Shown here in pieces: positions 19,201 to 27,491 of a stretch of DNA of 38,662 bases; positions within the stretch are counted from its first letter, which is position 1, and each line of letters begins with the position of its first letter. The position numbers and the translations under genes were made by a program. A model generated the notes under the pieces. The model was given only the letters and a program-made list of their open reading frames with translations. It had not been told where the DNA came from and did no database searches. The stretch comes from Alphaproteobacteria bacterium. GTDB lineage: Bacteria > Pseudomonadota > Alphaproteobacteria > JAUXUR01. Location: assembly GCA_030696155.1 (NCBI GenBank), contig JAUYSY010000062.1:1-38662 (forward strand), read 5' to 3'.

Positions 19201-19982
19201 GTTTATATGACGAAGATATTATTTCTTTAACAAGCAACTTTCCAAATGATCCTGATGATCCTAAGGATCTTGACGATCCTGAAAATTATACACCTAAAAA
19301 TATTAAGAATTTTATAATATTATTTTCAGATTATTTTAAAAATAAATCACACGACAAAATAAATCTCTCTTTATTTAGCAAGCATTTTTTTGATATTATG
19401 TTACAATTGGGACCAGATGACATTGCGACACACATACATATGGGTGATGTTATTAACGGTTATTACCCAAATATGCTACAAAAACTAATGGATTTTATCT
19501 ATATCCATTCTACTTCAAACAATCAAAAAAGTGAAAAAAAGTTTCTTATTGATTTTTTCAAACATTATTTGTACGGTATTGTACATCATTACGGGTATAC
19601 ACGTTATTTATTTGAACGTCAAGGCTATCAACTATATAGTAATTACACCATAGACAATATAATAAATAATGTTTATATCCAGAATGTACTAGTATACAAA
19701 GTCGACCAAGAAAATTTAATATCACGAATCTTCGAAGACATTGAAATTATATTTAACGATAATGATGAAAATAATTACAAAAAAATGTTACCCTATGACA
19801 GAAAAAATACACTTTATTTTCACCTTAAAATGGACAATTACTTTTCTTTTTTAAAAAGCTTAAATTTTGGCACAAATCCAAATACTATTTATGACGATGA
19901 AACAAAAGCAACTATTGTGGATATCTTTAATAAAATAATTAAAGAATTAAACGATTTTGAACAAAATAATTTAATTCTTTAA
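16233..19982 (+). CDS. Large secreted protein of unknown function (1249 aa)
   Basis: A signal peptide (MLNRILFYFFFISLLSTSALMA) is followed by a short acidic stretch, then basic patches KKRK (44-47) and PNKKIKI (61-67). About 1150 residues of Asn/Lys/Ile-rich, mostly helical sequence follow, with no recognised domain or transmembrane segment. A small D-D-P tandem (NDPDDPKDLDDPEN, about 1004-1017) comes from a repeated GATCCT motif. The start has AAGGGA 6 nt upstream. Base composition is more AT-rich than the neighbours. Two TTGACA boxes lie upstream (16129 and 16162) but neither has a convincing -10 at the right spacing. It looks like a lineage-specific exported effector or surface protein; the function is unknown. 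Confidence 0.85.
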   Translation: MLNRILFYFFFISLLSTSALMAGKSDEEDENFSNTHINDDSYHKKRKENPNIENKDIEQNPNKKIKIQDNEYEILEKIKDFCINFKDSKNIELKSHLLFNIIKIKGFYHCVKNNIQIKEYENYIETIILQLKKTFSHEKESIKILIRLLKTHILNSKFLKLNMTQNVNLINLGTYILNSNGDFTDTLFNYTDIHNNVICSIIDEFLKLDPDAQTAVITDIKSKEMDIYDLQSFFIILQKLIENGVDSNTSLKLLQEFYNFEGGNFSQFYDRFDLNIFALLPFKYFNLDEFRKNLANHYSLAKIHNDADFNNEMGENGIKAQYFIYHLITHLTKQQCLQNDHKITNNMPKTLKDKVTLLTTLLKYLSQNSINCDASEKIYSLWADLLYSANPNIIENITCNYILNNENIFSSEEIKDIKKLTSEFFTPKILNDEDCDLGTNVMLDIIEENILNNTDIDLEDLFEILYKEITDKRLTDKRSEFVLKRHLLNSHRDEYGQYFYFKEIETFFLENDTNLITKYSMPKSGLMCEILRTLATLKDQERPIVFQVIKKNIKKIEGVISLKYMKSIRNYLRNVAALKRNTGNIDISIKLLDALAHVQKSSPLELHLDNIYWNWIALLPIENFNLSNFLNIAKRQDIANDIENHQNNFDTLNTIIFPKILSESLLSSKTINQLKDISKIYVTHTNSTIFDFLSQVLSNNNVSQNDLDIQKQIAIICYYNKWVKLFFEKLINRKSRHTNIDEVIYILGHLHEIKDMFLSFNNDEAISEAIIDALVKYSISAPKKNNFNFREEMHKCINDSKLEHIDLLPISSERKNILRFLEIFLYMVQYNDDITKQDKGKLKLSFNKFNELKALQKPEALIRFSNLINAAIEKGKITSKKLIFYVDLICQCGLNNPTDLKTYTAFYDSEKKASTRINKLIKILLIQNNNDEFFQIAHEQNEKNNRTTPYYSFINIVSLLMFTNEDNENDENPIFSLDEAVKISKNIQNCLYDEDIISLTSNFPNDPDDPKDLDDPENYTPKNIKNFIILFSDYFKNKSHDKINLSLFSKHFFDIMLQLGPDDIATHIHMGDVINGYYPNMLQKLMDFIYIHSTSNNQKSEKKFLIDFFKHYLYGIVHHYGYTRYLFERQGYQLYSNYTIDNIINNVYIQNVLVYKVDQENLISRIFEDIEIIFNDNDENNYKKMLPYDRKNTLYFHLKMDNYFSFLKSLNFGTNPNTIYDDETKATIVDIFNKIIKELNDFEQNNLIL

Positions 19983-19994
19983 TTATTTATGTTG

Positions 19995-20034
19995 AACTGA
20001 CTTTAAATGAAATAAAATTAGTTTAAAGTCAGTT
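19995..20034. terminator. Bidirectional hairpin between convergent genes
   Basis: AACTGACTTTAAA and TTTAAAGTCAGTT form a perfect 13-bp stem with a 14-nt loop. It lies 13 bp after the stop of the 1249-aa gene and 20 bp after the stop of the convergent DUF6194 gene. AT-rich flanks on both sides fit a two-way transcription terminator. Confidence 0.65.
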
Positions 20035-20053
20035 TAATATAAATTACAAAAAT

Positions 20054-20530
20054 TTAAATTGAAATACGTTTTTTATATTTTTCTAAAACCAATGTATAGC
20101 TTTCATCAATCAAGTCTTTAATCTTTTCAAATGAATTCATAGAGGGATTTGAAATCGACACCCAAGCCATCCAGCCATAAACAGGATGCGGCGTTAATAA
20201 ATCAACCTGGGTAAAATTATAAACACCCTCTATCACATCACCTTTGACAAGACGTTTTGGTATCTCATTAAAAAGACTCAAAAATGTTTGTTTAGAAATG
20301 CCAAAATTTAATCTATAAACACCTTCTCTATTCAACATCGACGCTTTATCGTTTGCACCATCTTTTTCTTTTAAAGTACAAAAATAAACACCGCGTTTTA
20401 AAAAAGCATTGGGATTATAAAAGAAGCTTTTTTCACCCCATGCATCAATTATTTGAATGCCTTTATAATTTTCTAAAATAAAGGATGTTAGATAATCTAT
20501 GCTTAATGCAACATCACCAGTTTTAATCAT
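20054..20530 (-). CDS. DUF6194 family protein
   Basis: This 158-aa soluble protein carries the DUF6194 pattern: a helical N terminus, WGEKSFFYNP, FCTLKEKDGAN, then NREGVYRLNFGISKQTF and the conserved LTPHPVYGWMAWVSISNPS near the C terminus. The family is uncharacterised and distantly MmcQ/YjbR-like. It has its own promoter region shared with the divergent DJ-1/PfpI gene (150 bp). Confidence in the family is good; nothing can be said of its substrate. Confidence 0.8.
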   Translation of the reverse strand: MIKTGDVALSIDYLTSFILENYKGIQIIDAWGEKSFFYNPNAFLKRGVYFCTLKEKDGANDKASMLNREGVYRLNFGISKQTFLSLFNEIPKRLVKGDVIEGVYNFTQVDLLTPHPVYGWMAWVSISNPSMNSFEKIKDLIDESYTLVLEKYKKRISI

Positions 20531-20619
20531 AATAACCCTATTTTATGAATTTGATGCTTAACGGTACACTCATAACATGAACGCTGAAATTAACAATATT
20601 TAAAATCAACAAAGGTACA

Positions 20620-20658
20620 ATTGACAGCATACTGTCATAATGGTAGTCTGCTGTCAAT
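20620..20658 (+). promoter_or_regulatory. Probable MarR operator and promoter
   Basis: ATTGACAGCA (20620-20629) is repeated inverted as TGCTGTCAAT (20649-20658), and TGACAG-CATA-CTGTCA (20622-20637) is itself a perfect palindrome of the size MarR dimers bind. A -10-like CATAAT (20635-20640) overlaps it, so binding would block transcription. It lies just upstream of the two-gene operon whose second gene encodes a MarR regulator, fitting autoregulation. Confidence 0.65.
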
Positions 20659-20680
20659 TTTAAAAAGGGGTTTTTTATAC

Positions 20681-21307
20681 ATGACGAAAGAAACGATTCA
20701 TCTCGCGATTTATGACACCATGACAGATTGGGAAGTGGGCTATGTAGTCGCGCATTTAAATTCGCCAGAATTCCAGAAAACGCCTGGCCGGTTTCAGGTG
20801 AAAACTATCGGCGATTCACTTGATCCTATCATCACCAAAGGCGGCCTGCGAATTCTTCCCGACCTCAGTCTGAACATGCTGGAACCGCAAGACAGCCGAA
20901 TGCTGATATTACCAGGTGGCGATATCGCTGCAAAAGGAAGTATTGATAGCTTTGTTAAAAAGGCAGCTCAATTTCTGAGTGCAGGTATTCCGGTCGCAGC
21001 CATTTGTGGTGCAACGGCAGCACTTGCAAGATTTGGGTTATTGGACGAATTGCCACACACGAGTAACGCAAAGATCTTTCTAGAGATGGTAGGTTACAAA
21101 GGCAGTTTCCACTATCAAGAAAAGCTTGCCGTAACTTCTGGAAATTTGATCACTGCAAGCGGCGTCGCCCCAATTGAATTTGCAATCGAGATCTTCCGCA
21201 AACTTGATATTTACACCGACACAACTTTGCAGTCTTGGCACAAATTATACAAGGCCCAAAATCCAGAAGGCTTTTACGAACTCATGGCGGAACATGGTAA
21301 TGAGTGA
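20681..21307 (+). CDS. DJ-1/PfpI family glutamine amidotransferase-like protein
   Basis: This 208-aa protein has the DJ-1/PfpI fold: an N-terminal beta strand (IHLAIYDTMTDWE), LILPGGDIAAK with the acidic-residue region, the nucleophile elbow VAAICGATAALA with Cys in a tight turn, and ASGVAPIEFA near the C terminus. Relatives act as deglycases, isonitrile hydratases or stress proteins; the substrate cannot be told. The ATG at 20681 follows AAAAGGGG; the TTG frame from 20621 would lie in the operator. It overlaps the MarR gene in ATGAGTGA. The gene is visibly richer in G+C than its neighbours, suggesting horizontal acquisition. Confidence 0.88.
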   Translation: MTKETIHLAIYDTMTDWEVGYVVAHLNSPEFQKTPGRFQVKTIGDSLDPIITKGGLRILPDLSLNMLEPQDSRMLILPGGDIAAKGSIDSFVKKAAQFLSAGIPVAAICGATAALARFGLLDELPHTSNAKIFLEMVGYKGSFHYQEKLAVTSGNLITASGVAPIEFAIEIFRKLDIYTDTTLQSWHKLYKAQNPEGFYELMAEHGNE

Positions 21308-21767
21308 GACACAGGAAAGACTCAGCGCAATGGCGCTAACGGCCTTTGCACTGAATGGCTTGTTTCTTGACGTCGCCGAGCAACTTGCAACACCTGTAGG
21401 GCTGACAGCAACCCGCTGGCAGGTTCTTGGAGCCGTACTGAATGAACAGTTAACCCAAGCTGAAATTGCGCGCAGGATGGGCATAACGCGGCAGAGTGTA
21501 CGCAGGACAAGCCTTCAACTTATTGAAGAAGAAATGTTGTGCTTCATTTCAAATCCGTCAAGCCGCAAAGCCATGCTTCTTCAACTGACAGAAAAGGGGT
21601 TCGCGGCCATCAATAAAATCAATCCACAACACGCTGCATTTGCAAAGCAGCTAGAAGAACGACTAGGAAAGGAGCAAATGCTAAAAATTCTCGATGCCAT
21701 GACCGAGCTGCGCCATACGCTTGAAACTATCATGCTACCTGAACAGAATTTAGTTGTTTTACCTTAG
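21300..21767 (+). CDS. MarR family transcriptional regulator
   Basis: This 155-aa protein has a winged-helix DNA-binding domain. LTATRWQVLGAVLNEQLTQAEIA leads into the recognition region RRMGITRQSVRRTSLQLIEEEM, and the wing has SSRKAMLLQLTEKG. The dimerisation helices are at both ends. MarR proteins usually repress a neighbouring gene until a small ligand releases them. The start at 21300 follows GGCGGA and overlaps the preceding stop; 21294 is an alternative. The final codons and stop (GTTTTACCTTAG) coincide with the left edge of a half MITE, so the natural C terminus may have been altered. It is GC-rich like its partner gene. Confidence 0.9.
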   Translation: MSETQERLSAMALTAFALNGLFLDVAEQLATPVGLTATRWQVLGAVLNEQLTQAEIARRMGITRQSVRRTSLQLIEEEMLCFISNPSSRKAMLLQLTEKGFAAINKINPQHAAFAKQLEERLGKEQMLKILDAMTELRHTLETIMLPEQNLVVLP

Positions 21768-21823
21768 AAAATTTTAGTTCAAAAGCGGCCAAAAATTATA
21801 GACTAAAAACGGTCAGGTTACAG
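21757..21823. mobile_element. Half copy of the MITE at 4891-5058
   Basis: GTTTTACCTTAGAAAATTTT, TTCAAAAGCGGCCAAA and GACTAAAAACGGTCAG match 4978-5043 with few differences. The terminal TATATACCCAAAT is missing because the match stops at ACAG, where repeat B begins. It overlaps the stop codon of the MarR gene. Confidence 0.6.
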
Positions 21824-22040
21824 AACAATTTTTATTTTTATGATAGAAAATTGCCTACACACCTTTATTTTCCTGGACTCGTTGAAGCGAAGCTTCATAC
21901 GTGGATCCAGGATCCAAAACAAAATTCATGCTCGAAAGAGCATGGCAAAGTTATTTAAATAACGTCATGATCTGCGATCATAAGTATTATTTGGATCCTG
22001 AATCCGCATTCGAGCCCTCTGGGCTCTCATTGGTTCAGGA
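21824..22040. repeat. Composite repeat B, copies 3 and 4, inverted to each other
   Basis: The first part equals 2356-2409 (CAATTTTTATT, TAGAAAATTGCC, TTTTCCTGGA). Then come CCTGGACTCGTTGAAGCGAA to GTGGATCCAGGATCC (21872-21917), a hairpin CATGCTCGAAAGAGCATGG and, in the other orientation, TTGGATCCTGAATCCGCATT to GGTTCAGGA (21991-22040). The whole 423-bp gap between the MarR gene and ppiD is made of such repeats plus the ppiD terminator; no gene is visible. Confidence 0.6.
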
Positions 22041-22135
22041 AAACAGCTGAGTTGATGGCAGTTTCTAACTAAAATTATATTTTTTGTCCGATAGATTGAA
22101 AAAAAAGTAAATTCAAATCATTTGAGTATAGATAT

Positions 22136-22171
22136 AAAAAAACCTGCAATCATCAACACAATTGCAGGTTT
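22136..22171 (-). terminator. Intrinsic terminator of ppiD
   Basis: Read on the minus strand, AAACCTGCAAT and ATTGCAGGTTT form an 11-bp stem around a 10-nt loop, followed directly by a run of seven T. It begins about 20 bp after the ppiD stop. Confidence 0.88.
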
Positions 22172-22190
22172 AAAAGCGAACTAATAATAA

Positions 22191-24077
22191 TTACAAAACG
22201 CTATCAAGAACTTCTTCATCAATATGCGCATTGTATTTTTTAAGCAAAGCTTCTTCGAGTTGATCCATAATGTCTTTCTTCAAATCACTTTCAAGTGACT
22301 TGGTAATTTTTTCTTCGCTTTCTTTTTCTTTTATCGTGATAGGAATAATACGATCCAATTGTGCAACAACGTAATCTGAACCACTTAAACCCATTTCAAC
22401 ACCATTTGGTTTTTCTTTAAACAATGTCGTTAAAACATTGCGTGGGAAAATACCTTTCAAAGGTTTACCATCACGTGTAAACTCTTCAGTTGTTTTAACT
22501 TCTAAATTATTTGCTTTTGCAAATGTCGTTAGAGCTTGACCTTTTTTAATTTCAGCAACAATTTCTTGTGCCTTCTTTTCGGCCATTTCTTTTTGCTGTT
22601 GCATCGTCCACAATTTTTTAACTTGATCTTTAACATCGTCCAAAGGCTTTAAAGTCTTTGGTAAAATTTCTTCAACTTTAACAATATAATACTCGCCTTG
22701 TGTGTTTTCTTGAATTGAAGAAACCTCTTTTAAAGGCGACGCAAAAACTGTTTGAACAATTTCTTGGCTAGGTGCTTTTGTAGGATCTTTTGAATCTTCC
22801 GTCTGCACTTTAGCAACACCCATATTATCAACAAGATCAACATGTTGGAGAGGTGCATCCATTTCTTTAGCAATATCTTCAATAGATATACCTTCAGAAA
22901 CCTTTTCGTCAATTTTATTTGTTTTATCAATAAGTTGATCTGTTGCACGCGCTAATTTTTCTTTCTCAGCAATATGCGACTTCACTGTTTCAAATGAATC
23001 TACGCCTGCCTTTTCAATTTTTTTTATGCGTGTGATATAAAACCCATCTTTTGTTTGGAGTGGCTCACTAATCTCACCCAAAGGAAGAATTAAAACAGCG
23101 TCTTTAATTTCTTCAGGAATATCATCGGATGTCACAAGACCCCAATCATTATACGTCACTTTTTCTTTACCCATCGCGTCAACAATTGCTTGAGGTTCTT
23201 TCTTTGCAATCAATTGATTTTTAACGTTTCGTGCTGCATCCATATCATGGGTAATAAAGGCATCTATTTCACGTTTTTCAGGGCGTGTATATTCTTGGAT
23301 ATTATCATCATAAAGCTTTTTTAATTCTTCATCACTCATTTGAATTTTTTCAGCTTCTTGCTTTGGATTAAACTTAATAAGCTTAAAACTACGATATTCA
23401 GGGGCCATAAATTTTTCCCCTTTTTCTTCGTGGTATTTTTTTAAATCTTCATCTGTTGGTTGTGGCGCTGTCATCGAATCATTCGGAATTTTTATATATT
23501 GCGCAACACGTTTTTCATTTTTAAAATTATACATATCATCAACAAGCAAACTTGGTGGTTTTATAGCACTTCCAAGCGTATCACTTAATGCTAATTGTAT
23601 GATTCTACGTTGTGTATCAAAAATATAACTGGCTTCAGATTTACCCGTCATCGCCATAAATCTTTTGAAACGTTCAGCATCAAACTGACCATCTTCGAAT
23701 CTAAACATAGGATCTTTTAGAATTGAATCACGAATTTGGCCTTCACCAACCCGTAATTTAAATTTTTCAGCAAATCGTTTAATAGATGCAGCTTTTAAAA
23801 GATTTTGTACAACATTACGATGCATACCTTGCTGTTTAAGCATATCAATGTTAAATTCTTGACCAAATTGTCTGGATATTAAATTACCATAATTAATAAC
23901 TTCCTGTTTTACTTCCAAGGATGTTATTTTATGGCCATCGACGCTTGCAACAACAGTAGCATTTGGATCTTTAACAAAAATATCTGCTATACCCCAGGCT
24001 GCAAAAGAGATGATAATAAGACCCATCAAAATCTTGATGATCCATGAACCTGCGTTAGAACGTAAAAACTGTAGCAT
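22191..24077 (-). CDS. ppiD: Periplasmic peptidyl-prolyl isomerase PpiD / SurA-N domain protein
   Basis: A membrane-anchored periplasmic chaperone that helps fold outer-membrane and secreted proteins. The 628-aa protein has one N-terminal transmembrane helix (WIIKILMGLIIISFAAWGIADI). A SurA-N-like helical domain spans about residues 35-240 and contains SVDGHKITSLEVKQE. A parvulin-type PPIase domain spans roughly 270-370, with TYNDWGLVTSDDIP and LPLGEISEPLQTKDGFYITRI. A second PpiC-like domain follows. The start at 24077 gives the typical MLQFLRSN start; the upstream frame to 24209 is not conserved in character. It is divergent from tpiA and ends in a clear terminator. The order ppiD-tpiA-secG-pyrG is alphaproteobacterial. 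Confidence 0.92.
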   Translation of the reverse strand: MLQFLRSNAGSWIIKILMGLIIISFAAWGIADIFVKDPNATVVASVDGHKITSLEVKQEVINYGNLISRQFGQEFNIDMLKQQGMHRNVVQNLLKAASIKRFAEKFKLRVGEGQIRDSILKDPMFRFEDGQFDAERFKRFMAMTGKSEASYIFDTQRRIIQLALSDTLGSAIKPPSLLVDDMYNFKNEKRVAQYIKIPNDSMTAPQPTDEDLKKYHEEKGEKFMAPEYRSFKLIKFNPKQEAEKIQMSDEELKKLYDDNIQEYTRPEKREIDAFITHDMDAARNVKNQLIAKKEPQAIVDAMGKEKVTYNDWGLVTSDDIPEEIKDAVLILPLGEISEPLQTKDGFYITRIKKIEKAGVDSFETVKSHIAEKEKLARATDQLIDKTNKIDEKVSEGISIEDIAKEMDAPLQHVDLVDNMGVAKVQTEDSKDPTKAPSQEIVQTVFASPLKEVSSIQENTQGEYYIVKVEEILPKTLKPLDDVKDQVKKLWTMQQQKEMAEKKAQEIVAEIKKGQALTTFAKANNLEVKTTEEFTRDGKPLKGIFPRNVLTTLFKEKPNGVEMGLSGSDYVVAQLDRIIPITIKEKESEEKITKSLESDLKKDIMDQLEEALLKKYNAHIDEEVLDSVL

Positions 24078-24203
24078 CGTTACTCTATCTTTTTTCGTTG
24101 ATCTTTCGACACATGTTACGAATGATTTGTGTCGCATGCAAGATGCATTATCGCACAAAATTGTGTATTTAATAAAGTGTTGATCGTAACTTAAGGAAAG
24201 AAT

Positions 24204-24908
24204 ATGCAAAAATTAATTGTCGCCAATTGGAAAATGTACGGTTCAAAGACCATGGCAGAGGCATTTCTAAAGACATTTTTATATTCAAAAACAGATACTT
24301 ACAATTACATTTTTTGCCCCCCTTTCACACTTTTAGCGTCATTTGAAAAATTTTTGAATAGCCAAAAATATATACTAGGGGCACAAAATTGTTCTTCATT
24401 TGAAAATGGTGCTTTTACTGGTGACATTTCAGCTGAAATGCTAAAAGAATTCAATTGTTCTTATTGTCTTATAGGACATTCTGAAAGACGGCAAATTTAT
24501 CATGAAGATGACGAAAAAATATTAACGACCAAAATTCAACAATTATTAAAACATCAAATCACACCTATTTTTTGTGTGGGTGAAAGCCTAGAAGATAAAA
24601 AACAAGGAACAGCTTTTCAAAAAATTAAACATCAATTGAATGTACTCAAAGAGATAAACAATGAAATTATTATCGCCTATGAACCGATCTGGGCGATTGG
24701 CACAAACAAGGTACCAAACATTCAAGAAATTAACGAAATGCATCAATTTATAAAAAATCTTTACTTAAAACCTTTGAAAGTCCTTTATGGAGGATCCGTC
24801 AATCCCCAGAATGCAGCTGATATTCTTACCTCAGATCAAGTTGACGGCATTCTTGTAGGGCGCGCAAGCCTTGAAGTTGCATCACTTTTGGCATTGAAAG
24901 AACGTTAA
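24204..24908 (+). CDS. tpiA: Triosephosphate isomerase
   Basis: TpiA interconverts dihydroxyacetone phosphate and glyceraldehyde 3-phosphate. The 234-aa TIM barrel has N9/K10 in VANWKMYG, catalytic H92 in CLIGHSERR, catalytic E160 in IAYEPIWAIGT, and the phosphate-gripping YGGSVNPQNA and VDGILVGRASL. It is about 15-20 residues shorter than E. coli TpiA but has all active-site residues. AAGGAAAG precedes the ATG. With eno it shows that at least the lower half of glycolysis/gluconeogenesis is kept. Confidence 0.96.
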   Translation: MQKLIVANWKMYGSKTMAEAFLKTFLYSKTDTYNYIFCPPFTLLASFEKFLNSQKYILGAQNCSSFENGAFTGDISAEMLKEFNCSYCLIGHSERRQIYHEDDEKILTTKIQQLLKHQITPIFCVGESLEDKKQGTAFQKIKHQLNVLKEINNEIIIAYEPIWAIGTNKVPNIQEINEMHQFIKNLYLKPLKVLYGGSVNPQNAADILTSDQVDGILVGRASLEVASLLALKER

Positions 24909-25017
24909 AAATAAAAAAAGTAAATTTTGGCTTGAAATATATGGCAAAAAAATGGTAATTAAGTAGGATGGGCTGAAATCAATTTTACGTCCAAACGAAT
25001 AAATATAAGGAACGAAA

Positions 25018-25560
25018 ATGATCACTTTTCTATTGGTTGTTCATATTATCATTGCGATCGGCCTAGTTTTCTTCATCCTTATGCAGCACAGCGAAGGTGG
25101 TGCCTCGGGATTTGTTTCTGGTCAAATGGGTAACGTTATGTCCATTCGTGGAACAGCTAATTTTATGACAAAAACAACAGCAATTCTTGCCACGCTTTTC
25201 TTTTTATCAAGCATTGGTCTTGCAATGTATTCAAAATCTGCAAGCAAGCCTAAATCAATCGCTGATTCATTTAAAACGCATGCTCCAGAAGCAAAAAAAG
25301 AAGATGCTAAACCTCAAGTCCCTGTTGCACCAATTGCAGGACAAGCCCCAAAAGCTGTGACACCTCCTTTAGATGCACCGAAAGTTGAAGAAAAAGCACC
25401 AGTAACTACGCCTGTTCAAGCGCCATCATCTGCTGAAGCGCCAAAGGCTGAAGCGTCCAAAACTGAAGCAGAAAATGCAGCACAACCAGCAGCTTCTGTT
25501 GCTCAACCTGCTGAAGCGACAGCTGCACAACAAGAAAATAAAGAAGCGCCCAAAAACTAA
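25018..25560 (+). CDS. secG: Preprotein translocase subunit SecG with long C-terminal tail
   Basis: SecG is a small partner of the SecYE channel. The first 80 residues are the normal protein: helix 1 (ITFLLVVHIIIAIGLVFFILM), the conserved loop HSEGGASGFVSG, and helix 2 (TAILATLFFLSSIGLAMYS). A tail of about 100 residues follows, rich in Ala, Pro, Glu and Lys (repeats such as AEAPKAEA). It is unstructured in appearance and varies in alphaproteobacteria. AAGGAACG precedes the ATG. It lies between tpiA and pyrG as in many relatives. Confidence 0.93.
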   Translation: MITFLLVVHIIIAIGLVFFILMQHSEGGASGFVSGQMGNVMSIRGTANFMTKTTAILATLFFLSSIGLAMYSKSASKPKSIADSFKTHAPEAKKEDAKPQVPVAPIAGQAPKAVTPPLDAPKVEEKAPVTTPVQAPSSAEAPKAEASKTEAENAAQPAASVAQPAEATAAQQENKEAPKN

Positions 25561-25631
25561 AATTTGGGCTTGATCTTAGCCTGATTTTAAATCGGCATAA
25601 TAAAAAACTTAAAAGAGGCATAGTAGTTTAT

Positions 25632-25764
25632 CTATACTCAAGCGGTTTCAAAATGTGGGTCAAGAAGATGAGCGGTGAAAACTGCTACGTGTATCTCTTT
25701 ATACATGAGCATGTTGAATCCCGAAATCTAACACCCTCCACAGTTTGAAAGCGTTTGAGTATAG
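25632..25764 (+). repeat. Palindromic element family D, copy 1 (intact)
   Basis: The 133-bp element has long inverted ends: CTATACTCAAGCGGTTTCAA and its inverted match TTTGAAAGCGTTTGAGTATAG. The core hairpin TGTAT-CTCTTT-ATACA is at 25690-25705, followed by TGAGCAT and AATCCCGAAATC. It lies between secG and pyrG and ends 56 bp before the pyrG start, so it would be part of any secG-pyrG transcript. Confidence 0.8.
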
Positions 25765-25820
25765 TAAGCCTATTTTTGTATTAACCTTATAATATTATGA
25801 ACATTTCGAGACTTTAAAAA

Positions 25821-27491
25821 ATGACACGCTATATTTTTGTAACTGGGGGCGTTGCCTCTTCCTTGGGTAAAGGCATTGCGACTTCTGCTTTGGCTGCTAT
25901 TTTGCAAACACGCGGCTACAAGGTCCGCATTCGTAAGTTTGACCCTTATCTTAATGTTGATCCAGGCACAATGAGCCCTTCTCAACATGGTGAAGTTTTT
26001 GTAACCGATGATGGTGGTGAAACAGATCTAGATTTAGGCCATTATGAACGTTTTACAGGCGTCTCATCTCAAAAAAGTGATAACGTAACCTCAGGCCAAA
26101 TTTATCAAGCAGTGATCCAAAAGGAACGTCGCGGTGATTACTTGGGTGCGACTGTTCAAGTTATTCCGCATGTCACTGATATGATTAAAGATTATATTAC
26201 GCGCAATACAGAAGATCTTGATTTTATGATTTGCGAAATTGGCGGCACAGTAGGCGATATAGAAGGGCTTCCTTTCATTGAAGCGATTCGCCAATTGGGG
26301 AATGAATTTGGTAAAAACCAAGTTCTCCACATCTACTTAACACTTTTACCCTACATCCCATCTGCCGGTGAATTAAAAACAAAACCAACACAACATGCTG
26401 TTAAAGAACTATTAAATCTTGGGATACAACCTGATATTTTACTCTGTCGTTCAGATCGTCCCTTTGACGAAGGCACTAGATCCAAGATCGCTTTATTTTG
26501 TAATGTTCCCATTCAAAATGTAATCGCAGCCCTTGACGTTGATACCATTTATTCCGTCCCCACACGCTATCACCAAGAAGGTTTTGATCGTCAAGTCTTA
26601 AAACATTTTGGTCTTCCCAATGATGAAAAACCAAATATGGCGCAATGGGATTCGATTGTTGCTAAAATTCGCAATCCAAAAGAAACGATTCGCATTGCAA
26701 TCGTAGGCAAATATACATCCCATCTTGATTCTTATAAATCACTCATTGAAGCTTTAACCCATGGTGGCATCGCCAATGAAACACGCGTTGATTTAGAATG
26801 GATCGAATCTGATCGCTTAGAACGCGTTTCTCCTCGTCTTTTGCTTGCAGGTGCCGACGGCATTCTTATTCCTGGTGGTTTCGGCGAACGTGGCGCAAAT
26901 GGCAAAATGATTGCCATTCAATATGCACGCGAAAATAAAATTCCTTTATTTGGGATTTGTTTTGGTCTTCAAATGGCAATGGTTGAAGCTGCAAGAAACC
27001 TTTTAGGGCTTAAAAATGCAGGCACTACTGAATTTGGTCCTTGTGAAGATCCAATCGTTGGCCTTATGACTGAGTGGCAAAAAGATGGTGCGACTGAAAA
27101 ACGTCATGCTGAAGGTTTAATGGGTGGCACAATGCGTTTAGGCGCCTATCCATGTCAAATTCAACCAGGTACCCTTGCACATCGTGTATATGGTGAAACA
27201 TTAATTCATGAACGTCATCGCCATCGCTATGAAGTCAATATTGCTTACCGTGAAGCACTTGAAAAAGTAGGTCTTATATTTTCAGGTATGTCACCCGATG
27301 GAAAATTGCCAGAAATTATAGAATATAAAGACCATCCTTGGTTTATTGCCGTACAATTTCACCCTGAACTAAAATCACGTCCTTTTGCACCACATCCCCT
27401 TTTTACATCTTTTGTTAAAGCGGCCCTTATTCAAAAACGAAATATCGTTTATACGACTCATGAAGGACAAAAAGAATGTCAAACAGCATAA
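25821..27491 (+). CDS. pyrG: CTP synthase
   Basis: PyrG aminates UTP to CTP using glutamine and ATP. The 556-aa protein has the N-terminal amidoligase domain ([20 protein letters not shown], then [22 protein letters not shown]) and the C-terminal class I glutaminase domain. The nucleophile is C380 in GICFGLQ, with H514 and E516 in FHPEL. Length is normal. It overlaps kdsA by 16 nt. A palindromic element sits in its upstream spacer. Confidence 0.97.
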   Translation: MTRYIFVTGGVASSLGKGIATSALAAILQTRGYKVRIRKFDPYLNVDPGTMSPSQHGEVFVTDDGGETDLDLGHYERFTGVSSQKSDNVTSGQIYQAVIQKERRGDYLGATVQVIPHVTDMIKDYITRNTEDLDFMICEIGGTVGDIEGLPFIEAIRQLGNEFGKNQVLHIYLTLLPYIPSAGELKTKPTQHAVKELLNLGIQPDILLCRSDRPFDEGTRSKIALFCNVPIQNVIAALDVDTIYSVPTRYHQEGFDRQVLKHFGLPNDEKPNMAQWDSIVAKIRNPKETIRIAIVGKYTSHLDSYKSLIEALTHGGIANETRVDLEWIESDRLERVSPRLLLAGADGILIPGGFGERGANGKMIAIQYARENKIPLFGICFGLQMAMVEAARNLLGLKNAGTTEFGPCEDPIVGLMTEWQKDGATEKRHAEGLMGGTMRLGAYPCQIQPGTLAHRVYGETLIHERHRHRYEVNIAYREALEKVGLIFSGMSPDGKLPEIIEYKDHPWFIAVQFHPELKSRPFAPHPLFTSFVKAALIQKRNIVYTTHEGQKECQTA

